Source: Pohlia nutans (Eukaryota > Streptophyta > Bryopsida > Bryales > Mniaceae). Taken from it: a stretch of DNA of 64,000 bases. The notes under the pieces are model-generated. The model was not told where the DNA came from, did not search any database, and saw only the letters and a program-made list of their open reading frames with translations. Shown in pieces: positions 45,366 to 57,464 of this stretch (positions are counted from its first letter, which is position 1; each line of letters begins with the position of its first letter). Location of the stretch: positions 22,597,811-22,661,810 of the forward strand of contig CM040085.1 in NCBI GenBank assembly GCA_022496805.1, read 5' to 3'. Both the position numbers and the translations under genes were made by a program.

Positions 45366-45763
45366 TTTTTTTTGTTTTTTTGTTTTTTGTGGTTGGACGG
45401 CCGCAGTGTAAGGTTCAGTAGCACGCAACATTAGCAGCCACAATTGAAGAAAAAGTAGAAGAAAAAAAAAGACAAGAAGAAAGACAAAAAGGAAGACAAA
45501 AAGAAAGACTAGAGGAAGACAAAAAAGAAGACAAGAAAGAAATCAAGATAAAAAAAAAAGATAGAGAAAAAGATAAAGATAAGAATAAAAAAATAATTAA
45601 AATAATTGTTTGTTTACAATGTAAGGGATTGAAGAAAGGCAATAATTGTCGGTTTTTATTTTTTATTTTTAAATTAGACAATAAATTATATACGCTTGGG
45701 GACCAAATCACCAAATGCATGATTATAGAGCCAAGTGCGTAAATAGCGAATTGTGTGTTTCTA
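44524..45763. mobile_element. fold-back element with ~340-bp arms
   Basis: The left arm from AAACACACAATTCGCTATTT runs through a long pyrimidine tract (TTGTCTTCCTTTTTGTCTTT) to GTGGCTGCTGAACTG. The right arm from GGTTCAGTAGCACGCAAC mirrors it back to AAATAGCGAATTGTGTGTTT at 45763. The middle holds (TA)n, poly-A and poly-T tracts and a second, nested inverted repeat centred near 45177 (CTCTCCTCATATATATAGGG against CCCTATATATATGAGGAGAG). Long frames in this stretch are low-complexity artefacts. A clean target duplication is not visible. Confidence 0.75.
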
Positions 45764-46710
45764 ATATATCCATGGTACGAAGATGGTTTTCCTAGCATTA
45801 AAGAAGCCACGAGAGCCATCAAATCTTATTGTTTACTTGGTATGGAAAATTGCACAAGTTTGTGATGTGTAGTTTTTTAAACTACTCTGGAGTGTAAAAT
45901 GCAAAGCATGTGCAAAATTTTCATTTGTTCATTGCAAGTGCAATTTTTGGAATTAGAAGGCGTCTAATATAGTGTTCAAAAGGTCTCAAAATGCGCTTCC
46001 AACAATATATTATACGCATTTTAATTCTAAATGACACTCGTATTGAGCAAATGAAGATTTTGGACATGATTTACATATTCAATCCTTGGTGATCTAAAAA
46101 ATTATACATGATAAACTTGTGCATACTCTTTATCAGGGTTTTTTAATGTTTACTCACAATTTTGCCAATAGAATGAAGTAGCTCCTAATAGAGAGTTTAC
46201 AAGGGGTTATGATAGAGAGCATTTACTTGAAGGATACGTGATTGCCCATAGTAAGTTCTTGACACATAGATTGGCCCAATTCTGGGATTATAAGGGAATT
46301 TTGTTTTGTACATTGCAATAAAGCCATAGATCAAGTTATAAAAAGCCATAGATCAAGCTTTCTAGTTATAAAAAAAATCATAACAAACATTATATGCAAT
46401 TTATTCCTTATAAAATCATAATTTTGTAGCATTGTTCTTGCAAAATCATTATTGTTTTAGAAATTGTGCTAGTTTGCCAAGCTTTGCTTGTACACCAATT
46501 TACCAAGCATTATTTGAACTTTGAATACTTGCATGCTAATTTTTCAAGCATATCGTGCTCTTTATTTCCTTTAAGTTTATCTTTTGATTCAATTTGAAGA
46601 CCCTCATATTGAATGTCTTGATGCATTTTTTGGTATAATATTAATTTCAACATGTAGACAAGAGGAAGTCACTTGAATTCCCACCATGCACTACTAGGAG
46701 CTTTCTATGC

Positions 46711-47923
46711 TAATTAATCCCAGGGAGTGCACTTAAAGTTCACACTTAAAGTTCAAAATTAAAAATCACGTGAATGCGTACTTTTGATCCCCCTACGTAT
46801 ATACTAAAAAATGACCTTAAAATTGTAAAAAAAATATGAAGTTATCAAACACAATCTAAAGTTTTTGTTGTATAACTTTAAGAAATTAATCACGTGTAAA
46901 TATTTTTATAATGATTTTTGAAGCGAAAAACAACACATTTTAGTTCAAATTTCTATAATTTTTTTGGTTACGATTTTAAGAACATTTGGTCTTGAAATTT
47001 ATACCCAATGGTATATATAATGATTTAGCATCTTAACCCCTAAGCGTCCCTAGCCTTTTTGGGCTTAAAATCATCATTGCTTTTGATGTGTTATAGGTCT
47101 AAATGTAAGTGAGGTATAGGAATCTCAACTGTGCAATCTTGCAATATACATGTTGTAGATCATATGGATCAAATTTGGAGTCATTTGGCCATATAGATTG
47201 CACGATCATATAGGATGCTGAAATTTTCCTAGCAACACAGTTAAAGGTGAAATTCGTTTTCAAAATTACTCAAATGAAAGAACTTTCAACTATAAAGTAG
47301 TTCAAAATCATCATATAAACACATTGGTACCAAAAAAAACTCATGAAATTTTTTAATGTGCCCTAAAATGGACTTGCAATGTCAAAAAGTAGCCTGAAAA
47401 GTGACTGATATGACCCAAAAAGCAAAAAGTGTCCAAACTAGACCCATGCACTAAAATGACTCCCAATCATTCAGAACAACATGGATTGACATGAAAATTT
47501 TACCATGATAACTAGACTTCAAGGGGAATCCAACCCAATAATTTTTTATTGAAAATGGACATGGGATGAAAGAGATACAAGCCCCCGAAGTTGCAGCCAT
47601 CAAAATGCACAAAAACTGTCCAAAATAACAACCCCTACTTTCAAATGATCACCAAAAATTCAATACATCTTGGATTGATCTGAAATTTTTACCACACATT
47701 CCATACATCATGCGGTTTGTTTTTCCAAAATTTCATTAAATTGGACACTTTTTGCAAAAGTTACAGCTCTTCAAAGGTGAATGTACCCCAAAAAATGTCC
47801 AAGTACGGTTAGGGGTTAATTTTGAAACTATTTTAAGTCCAAATATTGTTGAGGGCATGCTATTAAAACGCACTCAAGTGTATTCCTAATCTAAATTTTA
47901 AGTGCACTCCCCGGGTAATTAAT
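46711..47923. mobile_element. hAT-like non-autonomous element with a TTAA element inside
   Basis: A perfect 8-bp duplication TAATTAAT lies at 46711-46718 and 47916-47923. The termini CCCAGGGAGTGCACTTAAA and TTTAAGTGCACTCCCCGGG are inverted repeats with one mismatch. An 8-bp duplication is the hAT signature. Without the inner insertion (47033-47819) the element is about 410 bp. Confidence 0.8.
47033..47819. mobile_element. ~780-bp TTAA-family element, copy 2 (nested)
   Basis: It begins TTAACCCCTAAGCGTCCCTA and ends GGTTAGGGGTTAA, with exact TTAA on both sides. It is a close copy of 29221-30033 with small deletions. It sits inside the hAT-like element. Confidence 0.9.
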
Positions 47924-48211
47924 AATGTTCCAAATATACTAGAAGGGTTCAATCAAATAAACGTCATGGACAAAGCACAAAGGAACCATCATTAGAATTT
48001 AACATGCCATAGTTTTATTGAAGAAGTTTGCAATTCTGAGTTTAAATTATAAGCCAAGTAACTTGACATTCCATGTACATACAATCATTGTCTTTCTACT
48101 CAATTTGAAAAATGAAGATAAATTAATAGTTGTAGCTTTCTAATTTAGAAATAGCCACTTCCCATTCAAATACTCTAAAGAAATGGCCATAGAAAAACCA
48201 AGTATACTTGG

Positions 48212-51200
48212 TTAGGCTGCAACGCACACTTCTTCATTATGGGAGTCATGAGACATGTTCGTGTGACTCAGCAGTTCCACGTCATCAACCTCGTCTGACG
48301 TGGCCACATCAACAGGCTTGGAAATGGTCTCGGAACTAGCATCAATAGCTGCCAATTGGGACTTGAGAAATTGAATTGCAGTTGCAGTCTGTCCTTCATC
48401 TGTAGAGTAAAGCCAATTGAATTTAGCTCACAGTAGAGTTAACCCCTAAAGGACTGACTCATGGTTTTGAAATGTCAAATTCAATTGATCATATTGTAAA
48501 ACATATAATTTAGACAAGACCAAATTTTATACCACGAGAATCATTGAAGAACATTGCACATGTTGGTCAAAATATAAACAATTTTGAACAAAAAGAAGTC
48601 CACTTAGGACCTACTCAAAACTGCTAAAATAAACATGAGGCCCAATTTGGGTTTCTTGGTCCTTTAAAGGTTCATCAAAAAGAGTGACTCAAAGTGGAAA
48701 CTCTTGTTGAACTCACCTTAAGACTCGTTTTGAGTTCAAAAAGATTGCAAAACTAGTCTATGGTGAGTTGGAGATTCATCGAAACCAAAGGCCTAACATG
48801 TAACCTCCCCAATGTTAAAAGAGAGTTCCCACACGTTCCCAAGCTTAAGAGACTATTCAAGCCCCCAACCAACAGACTGACTATTCATGAACAATGAAGG
48901 TCAGAAATTGTAATTATAGGGAACAAACTCCACTTGAACTCCACTCATACACCACTTATATTTTCAGATAACTCTACTAATGTCCTCATTTGATTTAGAT
49001 TTGATAAATACGGTAAGAGGTATTTTACAAGAAATAACTTGCTCAGCAATTGGAGTAATAAGGGATTTTATTTCTAGGTTCTACTTTTACATTATTGCAC
49101 ATATTCTCAATGGTTTGATTTCGTTCAGTGATTCTCACCACAACGTTAGAGAATGACACGGTCATGAGATATAAATATATTCTGTATATTCTACATAATT
49201 TTCACCTCTAAAATGAAAAAAAAAAAAAAAAACTCTTCAATTGAAAAGGTGAAGGATAAATCCTTCTCTCATTGTGGAAAAATTGTTTAAAAATTTGTTC
49301 AAAGAAAACTTACCCAATCTGGCTATAGTGTGGCCTGAGCGATGAGTTATAGTGACATTGTTCTCAAATGACTTGAGCACCTCTACACCAGGTATTAGTA
49401 ACGGATCCTTTTCCCCTGAAATTCCAACAACACAAATTTAAACCGACATATCTAAACGTGAGCACTGTCCACTTCAAATGGGGCGTACGATGAGAGTGAC
49501 ACAAAAACTACATACTACTATCAAAGATGGACCAATTTTTGAGTATTAAAAAGATTTGTTCTGGCAAAGTTGAAACATGCAAAAAAAAGGTGGACTCTTG
49601 TTATGAAACGGAGGGAGTAATTCTTTTAACCCACACATGCAATGTTCTTCAATCAATATAAATTATAAATGGTTTCCATACTATAGTCATTTCAGGATAA
49701 AATCAATCAAAACAGTCATTTTTAAAACCAAGAATCCTTATGGGTTAAGTAGAATTTGCAGGCAATGAGCTTTAGAGTTGGATTATGCGTGTACCGAGGA
49801 ATGCTAAAGTAGGGCATTTAATTGTTGGCGCTTCGTAAATGTGTTTCAAATGTTGTGCTCTGAGTTGGGCAGGTGCACAGAGGACGATAAAACGAATAGG
49901 GGGCACATCTTGAAGTGCCAATCCCTGCATCCACAAAGTTTTGGTCAGAACAATATTAATACTAGTACTGTTTGATTGCTAAGTTAAAATGTTACGTTTA
50001 AAATATTAAAGAATGTTATGTTTACATTGAAATATTTAGGGGTTGTCAAATCATAGTAGGGACTGGGAGGGCAAAGAAAGAACATTTGGAATGAGAATAG
50101 GAATCTCTAGAAAGAAGGCTCAAACCCTAATCTTAAAATCTAGGTTTTTGAAACCCTAATTATCAAATGAATGATCATTTGGAAGGATTAGAATTAAAGT
50201 TATACCTTTTCTTGAAGAGCTGCAAGGCATCCAGATAAAGCAGCTCCCTGCTCACACAAGGGAAATCATCAAAATATACAAAATTGGTTGCACAAAAGAA
50301 GATCATGGGCGGCTTACATACATAGTGGAATGAATATAATTGAAAGTGAAATTTGTTGACGTACCTGAGAAAATCCTATCAATCCATCGTATGGACCATG
50401 CAACTTCATGTAATCCGTAATGTAGGAGAACAGCTTCTCATCCACATGATAAAACTCAGTGTAATCCTGCATGACCCAACAACCTTGATTTCACAAATTC
50501 ATAATATTCTATGATCCATTAATTCGCTTCTTTGAGAACGGCTTTTATTAAATTGGCCATTGACACCTCACTTAGTGCATGGACATGGCAAAGTTCTAAT
50601 TTTGGTACCATAGAGTACTGTTCTGATTTCACCACGTCATGCCTAAGTTGATATAATTTTATTTTTTTTAAACACAAAAACTAAAACATTACTATTTTTG
50701 AACGAAGAAAGTCTTTCATGTGGATTGATACCAGATTGGAGGGTCATTAAGATTAACCCCTAAAGGACCAAGGAGTCCAAATTGGGCCTCATGTTCTTAT
50801 TATAGTTTTGAGTAGATCCTCTTTTGTTCAAATTTATTTCGTAATCAATGTTCTTCTATGATTTAAAATTTGGTCGCATTTGAATTATTGATTTTTCACA
50901 ATAGGATCAACTGAATTTCTCATTTTAAAACCATGAATCCTTGGTCCTCCAGGGGTTTAAGAACTATATGTTTGTCTTCCAAGTGACGAATACATAAAAA
51001 AAGGAAGCTGGTGACTCAAATGAAACCTGGTGTGCTTAATTGCAAACATGAAAACACGTTAGTAAAATTTGGGTCTTTCAATTATGACAGCTCCTTAGAG
51101 ACTAGTATTACTATCTAATTTTTTGAATGACCAAAATTGTACTAGTGACAAAAGAGTGGTGAGGATGAGATATAAATATAAATAATATGTACCTTGTTGA

Positions 51201-52616
51201 ATCTGTACCACTCAAAGTAAGGACCTTCAAAGAGGCCCTCCACAGCGGATCTCCCACTGCAGGGAAGTGGACCATCAGGGCAATCCTGCAATTCCATCCA
51301 CGTGGAATGAACGGAGACAAATGAATGAGAAGAAACATCACGCAATTTATATCAACTAGATCCAAACCAGCCTCTGTCTACATTCACTGCATGGAATGGT
51401 GTATTTAGTGTCCCGGGACACTATTTGTAAACGCAGACACTATTTAATTTTAGGGAGATATAGTGTCCCTAAGAGAAAAATGAATGTGGTGTTCCAATGA
51501 CATATGGCAACTTTATAATAAATACGGCATGCCACCTCATGTTACTCTCATTACTTGAAAATAACATCACACTCTCAATGCAAGTGAGGATGACAAGTGG
51601 CAAACTCCTATGTAGTGTCAAAGAACACTATTTCTCTTCACCTTTGAATGAATTATGGTAAAAGACATCAATTCTACTCAGACACTAAATACACCATTTA
51701 GTGTAGTAGAAATTTGATACTTTGTGTTACAGTTTGTGTTTGTGACTAGTCTTTTGTGACGAAAATGGTCCCTTACAAAAATTGAGTCCTAAAAAACCAC
51801 TTGAGTCACAATAGACAAGTCACAAAAGACCAAATTCCTACTAGTGATTGCTGGAAGCCATGGACTCAAACAACAAACTAGTTTCAAAGCGCCTCACAAA
51901 TCTTCTCTGAAATCCAAACCAACCTTTTCTGAACCCAGAAAGTGCAAATGATGCGTAAAACCCCACTCAGGCAAGGGAAAAAACCAATTAAATTACATTC
52001 TTTAGCCCTTGTAAGCATGCACCTTTTTTATTGTGATAATTGGAATTCTGAAATGACGGACCCAAAGTTGGTTGCCTATTTTATTCTTACTAAGCATTCT
52101 CTTGTTCCCATATAACTCCAATGGGCTCTTTGTTGTGGCAAAAAAACAAACTTTACAGAATCAAAATGATGGATTCAAATTCTGAAGAGCAACAATCAAC
52201 CTGTTACAAACTAACTAATGCTTAGGAGTCGAACATTATCGAACATAACGTCAAGTTGATCTACTCAATCAAGGACACTAAGATCAATACTTTTAGGTTA
52301 ATCTAAGGGCTTATATACTTTTTGGTTGATCTAAGGAATAAGATTATTTTAGGTTATAATCAGATTTGCAGTATTACACAAGACCCATCTTATCACTGCC
52401 ACAAATAGTAGCACAAAAGTTTTAAAAAAAAACAACAGAATGCACACAGAAATGATGCAAAAGCAAATGCAAAGGAATTATTTTCGATCTGCGTACCACA
52501 TCAAAGAGGTCGTTCAAAGCAGGCCCCCACTTGGAGAGCTGCTGCCGAAGAATGGCTCCGTTGGTTCGAAAGCCATGAATGCCCAGCAGCTTCAGCTTCC
52601 TGTGCGTCTTCTCCAT
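48212..52616 (-). CDS. FSH1-family serine hydrolase, 7 exons
   Basis: Exons: 52616-52497, 51285-51193, 50466-50365, 50247-50206, 49924-49795, 49415-49314, 48399-48212; 777 nt, 258 aa, all GT-AG and in phase. The protein starts MEKTHRKLKLLGIHGFRTNG, the N-terminal strand and HGxRTN motif of the family. The nucleophile motif GFSQG spans exons 3/4 (Ser104), the acid is in GEKD (Asp166) and the base in HRSGHT (His191). The EGLFEGPYFEWYRFNK segment is characteristic of plant members such as At4g24380. FSH proteins are alpha/beta hydrolases related to yeast Fsh1 and human OVCA2; substrates are mostly unknown. The C-terminal ~60 residues are acidic and variable. A 5' non-coding exon is possible because an acceptor (TTGCAG) stands just before the ATG. 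Introns 1, 2, 5 and 6 contain transposons. Confidence 0.92.
48439..48671. mobile_element. small TTAA-family MITE in intron 6 of the hydrolase gene
   Basis: It starts TTAACCCCTAAAGGAC and carries ACATTGCACATGTTGGTCAA and GAGGCCCAATTTGGGTTTC, ending TTGGTCCTTTAAAGGTT. It is the same family as 50753-50960 (opposite orientation) and 54463-54694. The right TTAA has decayed. Confidence 0.75.
49600..49619. mobile_element. solo right end of a Stowaway MITE in intron 5
   Basis: ATGAAACGGAGGGAG followed by TA matches the Stowaway terminus. The left end (near 49511) is too diverged to fix. Confidence 0.5.
50753..50960. mobile_element. 200-bp TTAA-family MITE in intron 2 of the hydrolase gene
   Basis: TTAACCCCTAAAGGACCAAG opens and CTTGGTCCTCCAGGGGTTTAA closes, with TTAA at both edges. 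GTCCAAATTGGGCCTCATG inside is shared with 21281 and 48439 (inverted). Confidence 0.85.
51395..51698. mobile_element. ~304-bp MITE in intron 1 of the hydrolase gene
   Basis: Terminal inverted repeats AATGGTGTATTTAGTGTC and GACACTAAATACACCATT are perfect over 18 bases. The body matches the MITE at 1237-1533. Both copies are intronic in unrelated genes. Confidence 0.85.
51735..51850. mobile_element. CACTA-like end in intron 1
   Basis: The right side reads CAAATTCCTACTAGTG, the reverse of CACTAGTAGGAATTTG, a common CACTA terminus. AGTCACAAAAGACCA next to it repeats inverted at about 51745 (AGTCTTTTGTGAC). The left end is unclear. Confidence 0.45.
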
Positions 52617-52985
52617 CCCCTGCAACAACGATCGACGACAACGAATGCAATGAATCAGTTTCGTTGCAGAAACAAGGTTTCGGTGATTGCATCATTCCTC
52701 GTAAGAGCTTAAAAACGTGGATTCATGTCTACATGTTGCTTACACTGAGTCAGTCTGACTGAAGCACAAGAGTCGAATAAGAGTCTGTGGCTCCTCGCAA
52801 TAACAAGATGACCATGTCCATAGCCATTGTCCTCTTATTTCAGTTCCCGTGCAAAAAGCGTCAGTCTAAGTCATCAAAGAGCAGCGAGTCAGCGACTCAT
52901 GACTAGCGTAATTTTATTTCTGGCAAAAAGCGTTCCTCACTTCATAAGAAGAGATTTTTATTACTGTAGAGTTCACCTTTAACCC
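52617..52985 (-). promoter_or_regulatory. upstream region of the hydrolase gene
   Basis: This is a spacer between the ATG at 52616 and a TTAA element. No telo-box or TATA box is convincing. Confidence 0.3.
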
Positions 52986-53718
52986 TTAACCCCTAAAGGT
53001 TGGGCCTATGACCATGGAATCATGTTTTATCTGTCACACTCAATTTTGCTACTAAAAATAATACAAGAATTCAAATTTATATTTTTAGTAGATGAAGTCA
53101 CATGTCTACTCCAAATCATGAATTTTTCATAAATTTTGGTGAAAATTTGAAATTACTATGGTTTTATGAAGTGATTGTAAAGATAATCTATATCAATTAC
53201 AAAATGTACTAGAAAATTCCGATTTTTTACCTAAGGTGTAAATTACAATGAAGAAAAGTTTAGTTGATGAAAATCATCCGTGTATCTAAATTTAGAAATT
53301 TTGCTACACCTTGGTGATACCTACCGAACTTGTAACTACAATAAAACACTCAATTTTCAATTTTTTCCAAAAATTCAAAGTGGAGTAGAAACTAGACTTG
53401 CCAAGCTTCATTTTGTTAGTTAAGCTCAAATGCAAATGGAACTCATTTTCTTGGCCTAAATTTAGTTTAAGTAGAACAAGCAAAAAAATTCAAAATACAC
53501 TACACGGTGAACCGTTTTTACAACTCTTTTTGTAGTTGGGACCCCATGTAAAATCTAAAATAGCTTGAATGATTTGAATTTAACTTGAAGGGGTGGCATC
53601 ACCAAGCATAGTCCTTCACATAAAGAATTGGATGGAAATCATCCACGCATCAGTTGGAATTGAACAGTCAACTTCATTCATAAGCCATTTTTTGGTCTCG
53701 GCGGCATTTAGGGGTTAA
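52986..53718. mobile_element. TTAA-flanked element, ~725 bp
   Basis: TTAACCCCTAAAGGTTGGGC opens and GGCGGCATTTAGGGGTTAA closes, with TTAA at both edges and about 12 perfectly paired terminal bases. No ORF. Confidence 0.75.
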
Positions 53719-53827
53719 AGGGCTGATGGGGATAGAAAATACATTGGCGTATATTTGACATTTGTTGTAAATAGAAAGTTTCAAATTGAGACCCCAATAG
53801 CTCATTAAAATCATGTTGATGTGAATT

Positions 53828-54296
53828 TTAGGCCCTCTTTACATTAGAGGGGAGAAGCCGTGGAGAAAACCTCACAAGGGCCATGGCTCATCCTTGAGAA
53901 GCCAACCTTTGAACTTGACGGCCTTTGGATATAGTGTAAAGTGAGAAGGGGCCACAAAATAAAGTGCTGATTTTTTAAAATAAAGTTTTTACATATTCTT
54001 AAAAAATAAAAAAAATGATTGGTTGTGAGAATTTTGGCCAAATGTCCCCCCGGATTTTGCGTTAGACCCACCTCTTGAGGTGGGCTTGACGCAAAATCCG
54101 GAGGCCTTGGAAAATGTGCACTTTTGTTGCCACGAAGGACAAAAGTGTTGTCCATGTCATTTTCTCCTCCTTCCGTCCCTTGGACTGAAATTTCGAGTGT
54201 AAAGTGACATTCTTTGGTCTTCTCAGTTTTTAGGCCTCCCATTGGCTGAAATTTCTCTCCTCACGGCTTCTCGTCTCTAGTGTAAAGAGGCCCTTA
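53828..54296. mobile_element. Tourist-like MITE (PIF/Harbinger), 463 bp
   Basis: TTA target duplications (53828-53830, 54294-54296) flank inverted termini GGCCCTCTTTACATTAGAGG and CTCTAGTGTAAAGAGGCCC. The inner GAGAAGCCGTG also pairs. The centre holds a 53-bp hairpin (54050-54102; CCGGATTTTGCGT against ACGCAAAATCCGG) with the apex ACCTCTTGAGGT. Confidence 0.85.
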
Positions 54297-54462
54297 ACTT
54301 CACTTTTAATCTTAAACCCATAAGAGGTGTGGAACCATGCCAAAAACAATGAAATATTGGTGTATAATACTGGTCGGAAAGGGCTCTCTAGACCTTTAAG
54401 GGATTTATTTTTGTAGAGTTTTGAAGAAATTCAAGAAGGTGAAGAATTGTAATTTTTTGGAG

Positions 54463-54694
54463 TTAACCCCCAAGGATTCATGCTTTTTAAATGTCAAGTT
54501 CAACGTGAAAAATATAATTTAGATGAGACCAGAATTTGTATCACCACAATTAGTGAATAACATTGCATGTGTTGGTTAAAAAAAAAGAACTTTGAACCAA
54601 ATGACGTTCATATAGGACTGAACTACTCAAAACTACTAAAACAAAAACATGAGACCCGATTTGGGCTAACCCTTCTTGGTCCTTTAAGAGTTAA
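54463..54694. mobile_element. small TTAA-family MITE
   Basis: It opens TTAACCCCCAAGGATTCATG and ends TTGGTCCTTTAAGAGTTAA with TTAA at both edges. It is closest to 48439-48671. Confidence 0.8.
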
Positions 54695-57344
54695 AAGGTT
54701 GCAACTCTCATGGCCCATTCACACCAAGCCCTTGCCGCACTTGCATATGCGTTCCTAAAATGGAGGAAGGTACAATTGAGAAACAAAATAAATAATTCAA
54801 AGCCTTTTCTTTTTTTGTTGCAATTATTGTTCAAGCATTGTGCAACTGCATTACAGTTCCGCAAGTAGAGCCATGCTCCTTTTTGCGTCGCGTTCCTTTC
54901 TGTCATGCGTTAGAGTAATTTCTAATTGCGTATTTTATATTTCTTGGTTGACAACAAATTCTCTCAAAGTTACCTGATGCATACATGAATGCATGTGGCA
55001 ACATTGGTGTATGTGAATCAATGGGCCATCACTATTTTTAGTGGATGTGATCATCACAATTCTTCAAAATAAAATGAAATGTAGCAATACAGATATTTGT
55101 GAAGTCGAGCAAAAAAAAAATTCCACAAGAGGAATGATTAGGCAATCTAATTGGTATTTTAACTTGAAAGGTAGTAAAAATGAGTTTAGCCTCCACCCAC
55201 CCCAGGCCCAAGCTCCCCCACACCTCCATCAGAAAAGTTGGGCCAGGCTATTTTGGTGCCATTTTGACACCAAAGGCCGCATAAAGGTCATTTTAGTGTC
55301 ATTTTATCCATACTAGGTTGGTATGAAGGTTGGCACCAAATTATCTTAATTGCATTTCAATGCACCATCGTGGCACCATGCTCACATGCCTTGAAGTTCC
55401 TGATGTGAATGCTTTGTTGTTCATGTCAGTTGTTCATGTCAGTCTTATGCAGGGAAATGTATTTCTAGCCAAAAAGAACCAAACGAAACACATACCAGCC
55501 TCCATTTACTTTCCGGGTAACTCTAATGTATATGCTTCATATTATTTATTTATTTATGAATGTATATATATTAAACGAGGGGTTTTAATGTTGGCCAAAT
55601 GAGATGCCATGAAAAGAATTTTGATCATGACAAGTTGATGGAAGTCTACAAGAGGTCAAAAGTGTTGAGTAGTTGACTAGAAAGAAGACGTAAAAACGAA
55701 CAAATTCAGTGAACTGGAGCCAAAAAGGTTGCTAATGGTCAACAAGCACGAGCAGCATGGAATAGGAATCCTGAAAGGATTTGTGTTGCTTTGGGAGCCT
55801 TTTCACCAGGGTTTTTTTTCTGGCTTTTTATAACCAGTTTGCTACAAAAATTCACTGGGAGAATCACTATGTGGGAACATGATAAGAAAAACTGTCACTT
55901 CATGTAGCCACCAAGGCAATGGATTGCGCCGGTTGCAATGGGACTTTGTATGTGACACGCAGTGGATGAAAAGGCCAAGATGTTGAATGAAAAAGATACG
56001 ATGTATGAAGGGTTTCGCGATAGGGCAATATATTGAATGAAAAAAGATAGGATGTATGAAAAAACATAGATCCCCCAAAGTTTTTCAAATAAAAATATAA
56101 AATATATAGGATCAAAAAACCCCCTCATTCACTTGCATGTGAGCTTTGTAGCCTAAAGTTAAATGACCTAAAAACCAAAAAAAAAAACCTTGCTTTTCAT
56201 TGTTGCAGTAAGTTCGAGAGTAGGTTGTTCTTATGTGGAAGAACATCAGTTTTTTTCCTTGTCTCAAATACCCCCTTGACGTTAATGCAACAAGACAAAA
56301 CCTGCCCCCTATTTTGTACATGTAGTGGCTCACCTTAAAAAATGAACCCCCCTACCAAAGGTTTAAAATTCCCAAGGGGTCCTCTCAGACTAAATTGGAG
56401 CCATAGGCCCCAATTTTCCAAAAAAAAAATTGCCAAAAAATAGACCCTAGGGTGCCCAAAATGGAAATTTCAGAATGGATGAATAGTGCTTGCATTAATG
56501 TCGAGGGGGGGATTCAGAGTCAGGAAGTTTTTTTCCCAAAAAAGATTGTGAGAGTGGCTACTTTTGCCTTGTAATTTTTATTTTATTTTAAATGGGTAAA
56601 AAATAAATGAAATTGTCAAAGTCTTCTCAAAATATTTGGATGAAAGCTCCTTATAATAGACAATTTTATGGATGAACATATAAATATATGGATGATTCTA
56701 TTCATTTTTCCCCTACCTCGCTACATTCTAGGGTGCGTGTCGCTCTACTAATGGAAAATCAAAACAAATTGGTTGATTCAAGTGATGTCATTGCGCCACT
56801 TCAATTGCAAGATTCTCTTCTCTCTTTTCATTTTCAACGGAATTAGGTGTAATTTGAATCCCCTATTTTCTTCAAAAATATTCTTGAGAAGTGGTTGCCT
56901 AAACACTTTGGGAAAAGGTATCTGACTTTTTTTTAACATAATTTTAAGCTCATGTCAAGTAGAAGGTACGAAAAGCAACATCCTTGGAAAAGGAATCTAA
57001 ATTATTTTGAGAATACTTTTGAGATCATGTTAGTTGGAAGGCTATGTATATGTCAAATTTTTGAATCTTTACTTTGGATGCCATTTATAGTAGAGAAAGA
57101 TGAATTCCTACAATTGCTACAGAATGCTATAGAATTATCAAGTTTTATTTGAGAAAAGCTTCTAATTGCAAAACACAAATTTAATACTTTTGACAACTTC
57201 TAGATTATTAGTGAAATATTGCAAAGATTGGACATTAGAATTTTGATACTTTTTTTGACCTAGAGAAGTTAACTCCTCATCAATAACCAATGAAAGCTAA
57301 TATATTTCTTGGGGCAAAAAAGGGTGGTCTTTGGACACCAATGA
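54695..57344. other. AT-rich intergenic DNA, no gene seen
   Basis: Only short unrecognised frames are present. Tracts of poly-A, direct repeats of GATG(T/A)ATGAA(A/G) near 55990-56060 and low-complexity stretches occur. The region 56820-57170 is weakly coding-like on the plus strand but has no recognisable motif. Confidence 0.35.
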
Positions 57345-57464
57345 GTAATGCACATTGGAATAGTACCGAAATACTATATTGGCACTAGCTTGGTGCCCAT
57401 ATGAGCCTTGGGCACCACACTCTCACACTATTCCTTAGTGCCCAAACACTGCTTTTCTACTAGT
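57345..57464. mobile_element. partial CACTA-type element (right end)
   Basis: CTTGGGCACCACACTCTCAC ... CTGCTTTTCTACTAGTG matches the right end of 3578-3905 (TTGGGCACCATGCTATGAC ... CCTTTCTACTAGTG). The left terminus is missing or diverged. Confidence 0.6.

Noticed and set aside
45122..45822. Overlapping frames of 75-135 codons on both strands around the fold-back element
   Set aside because: They are translations of (GA)n, poly-T and (GAAGACAAAAAG)n tracts; no protein-like composition and they arise from inverted low-complexity DNA.
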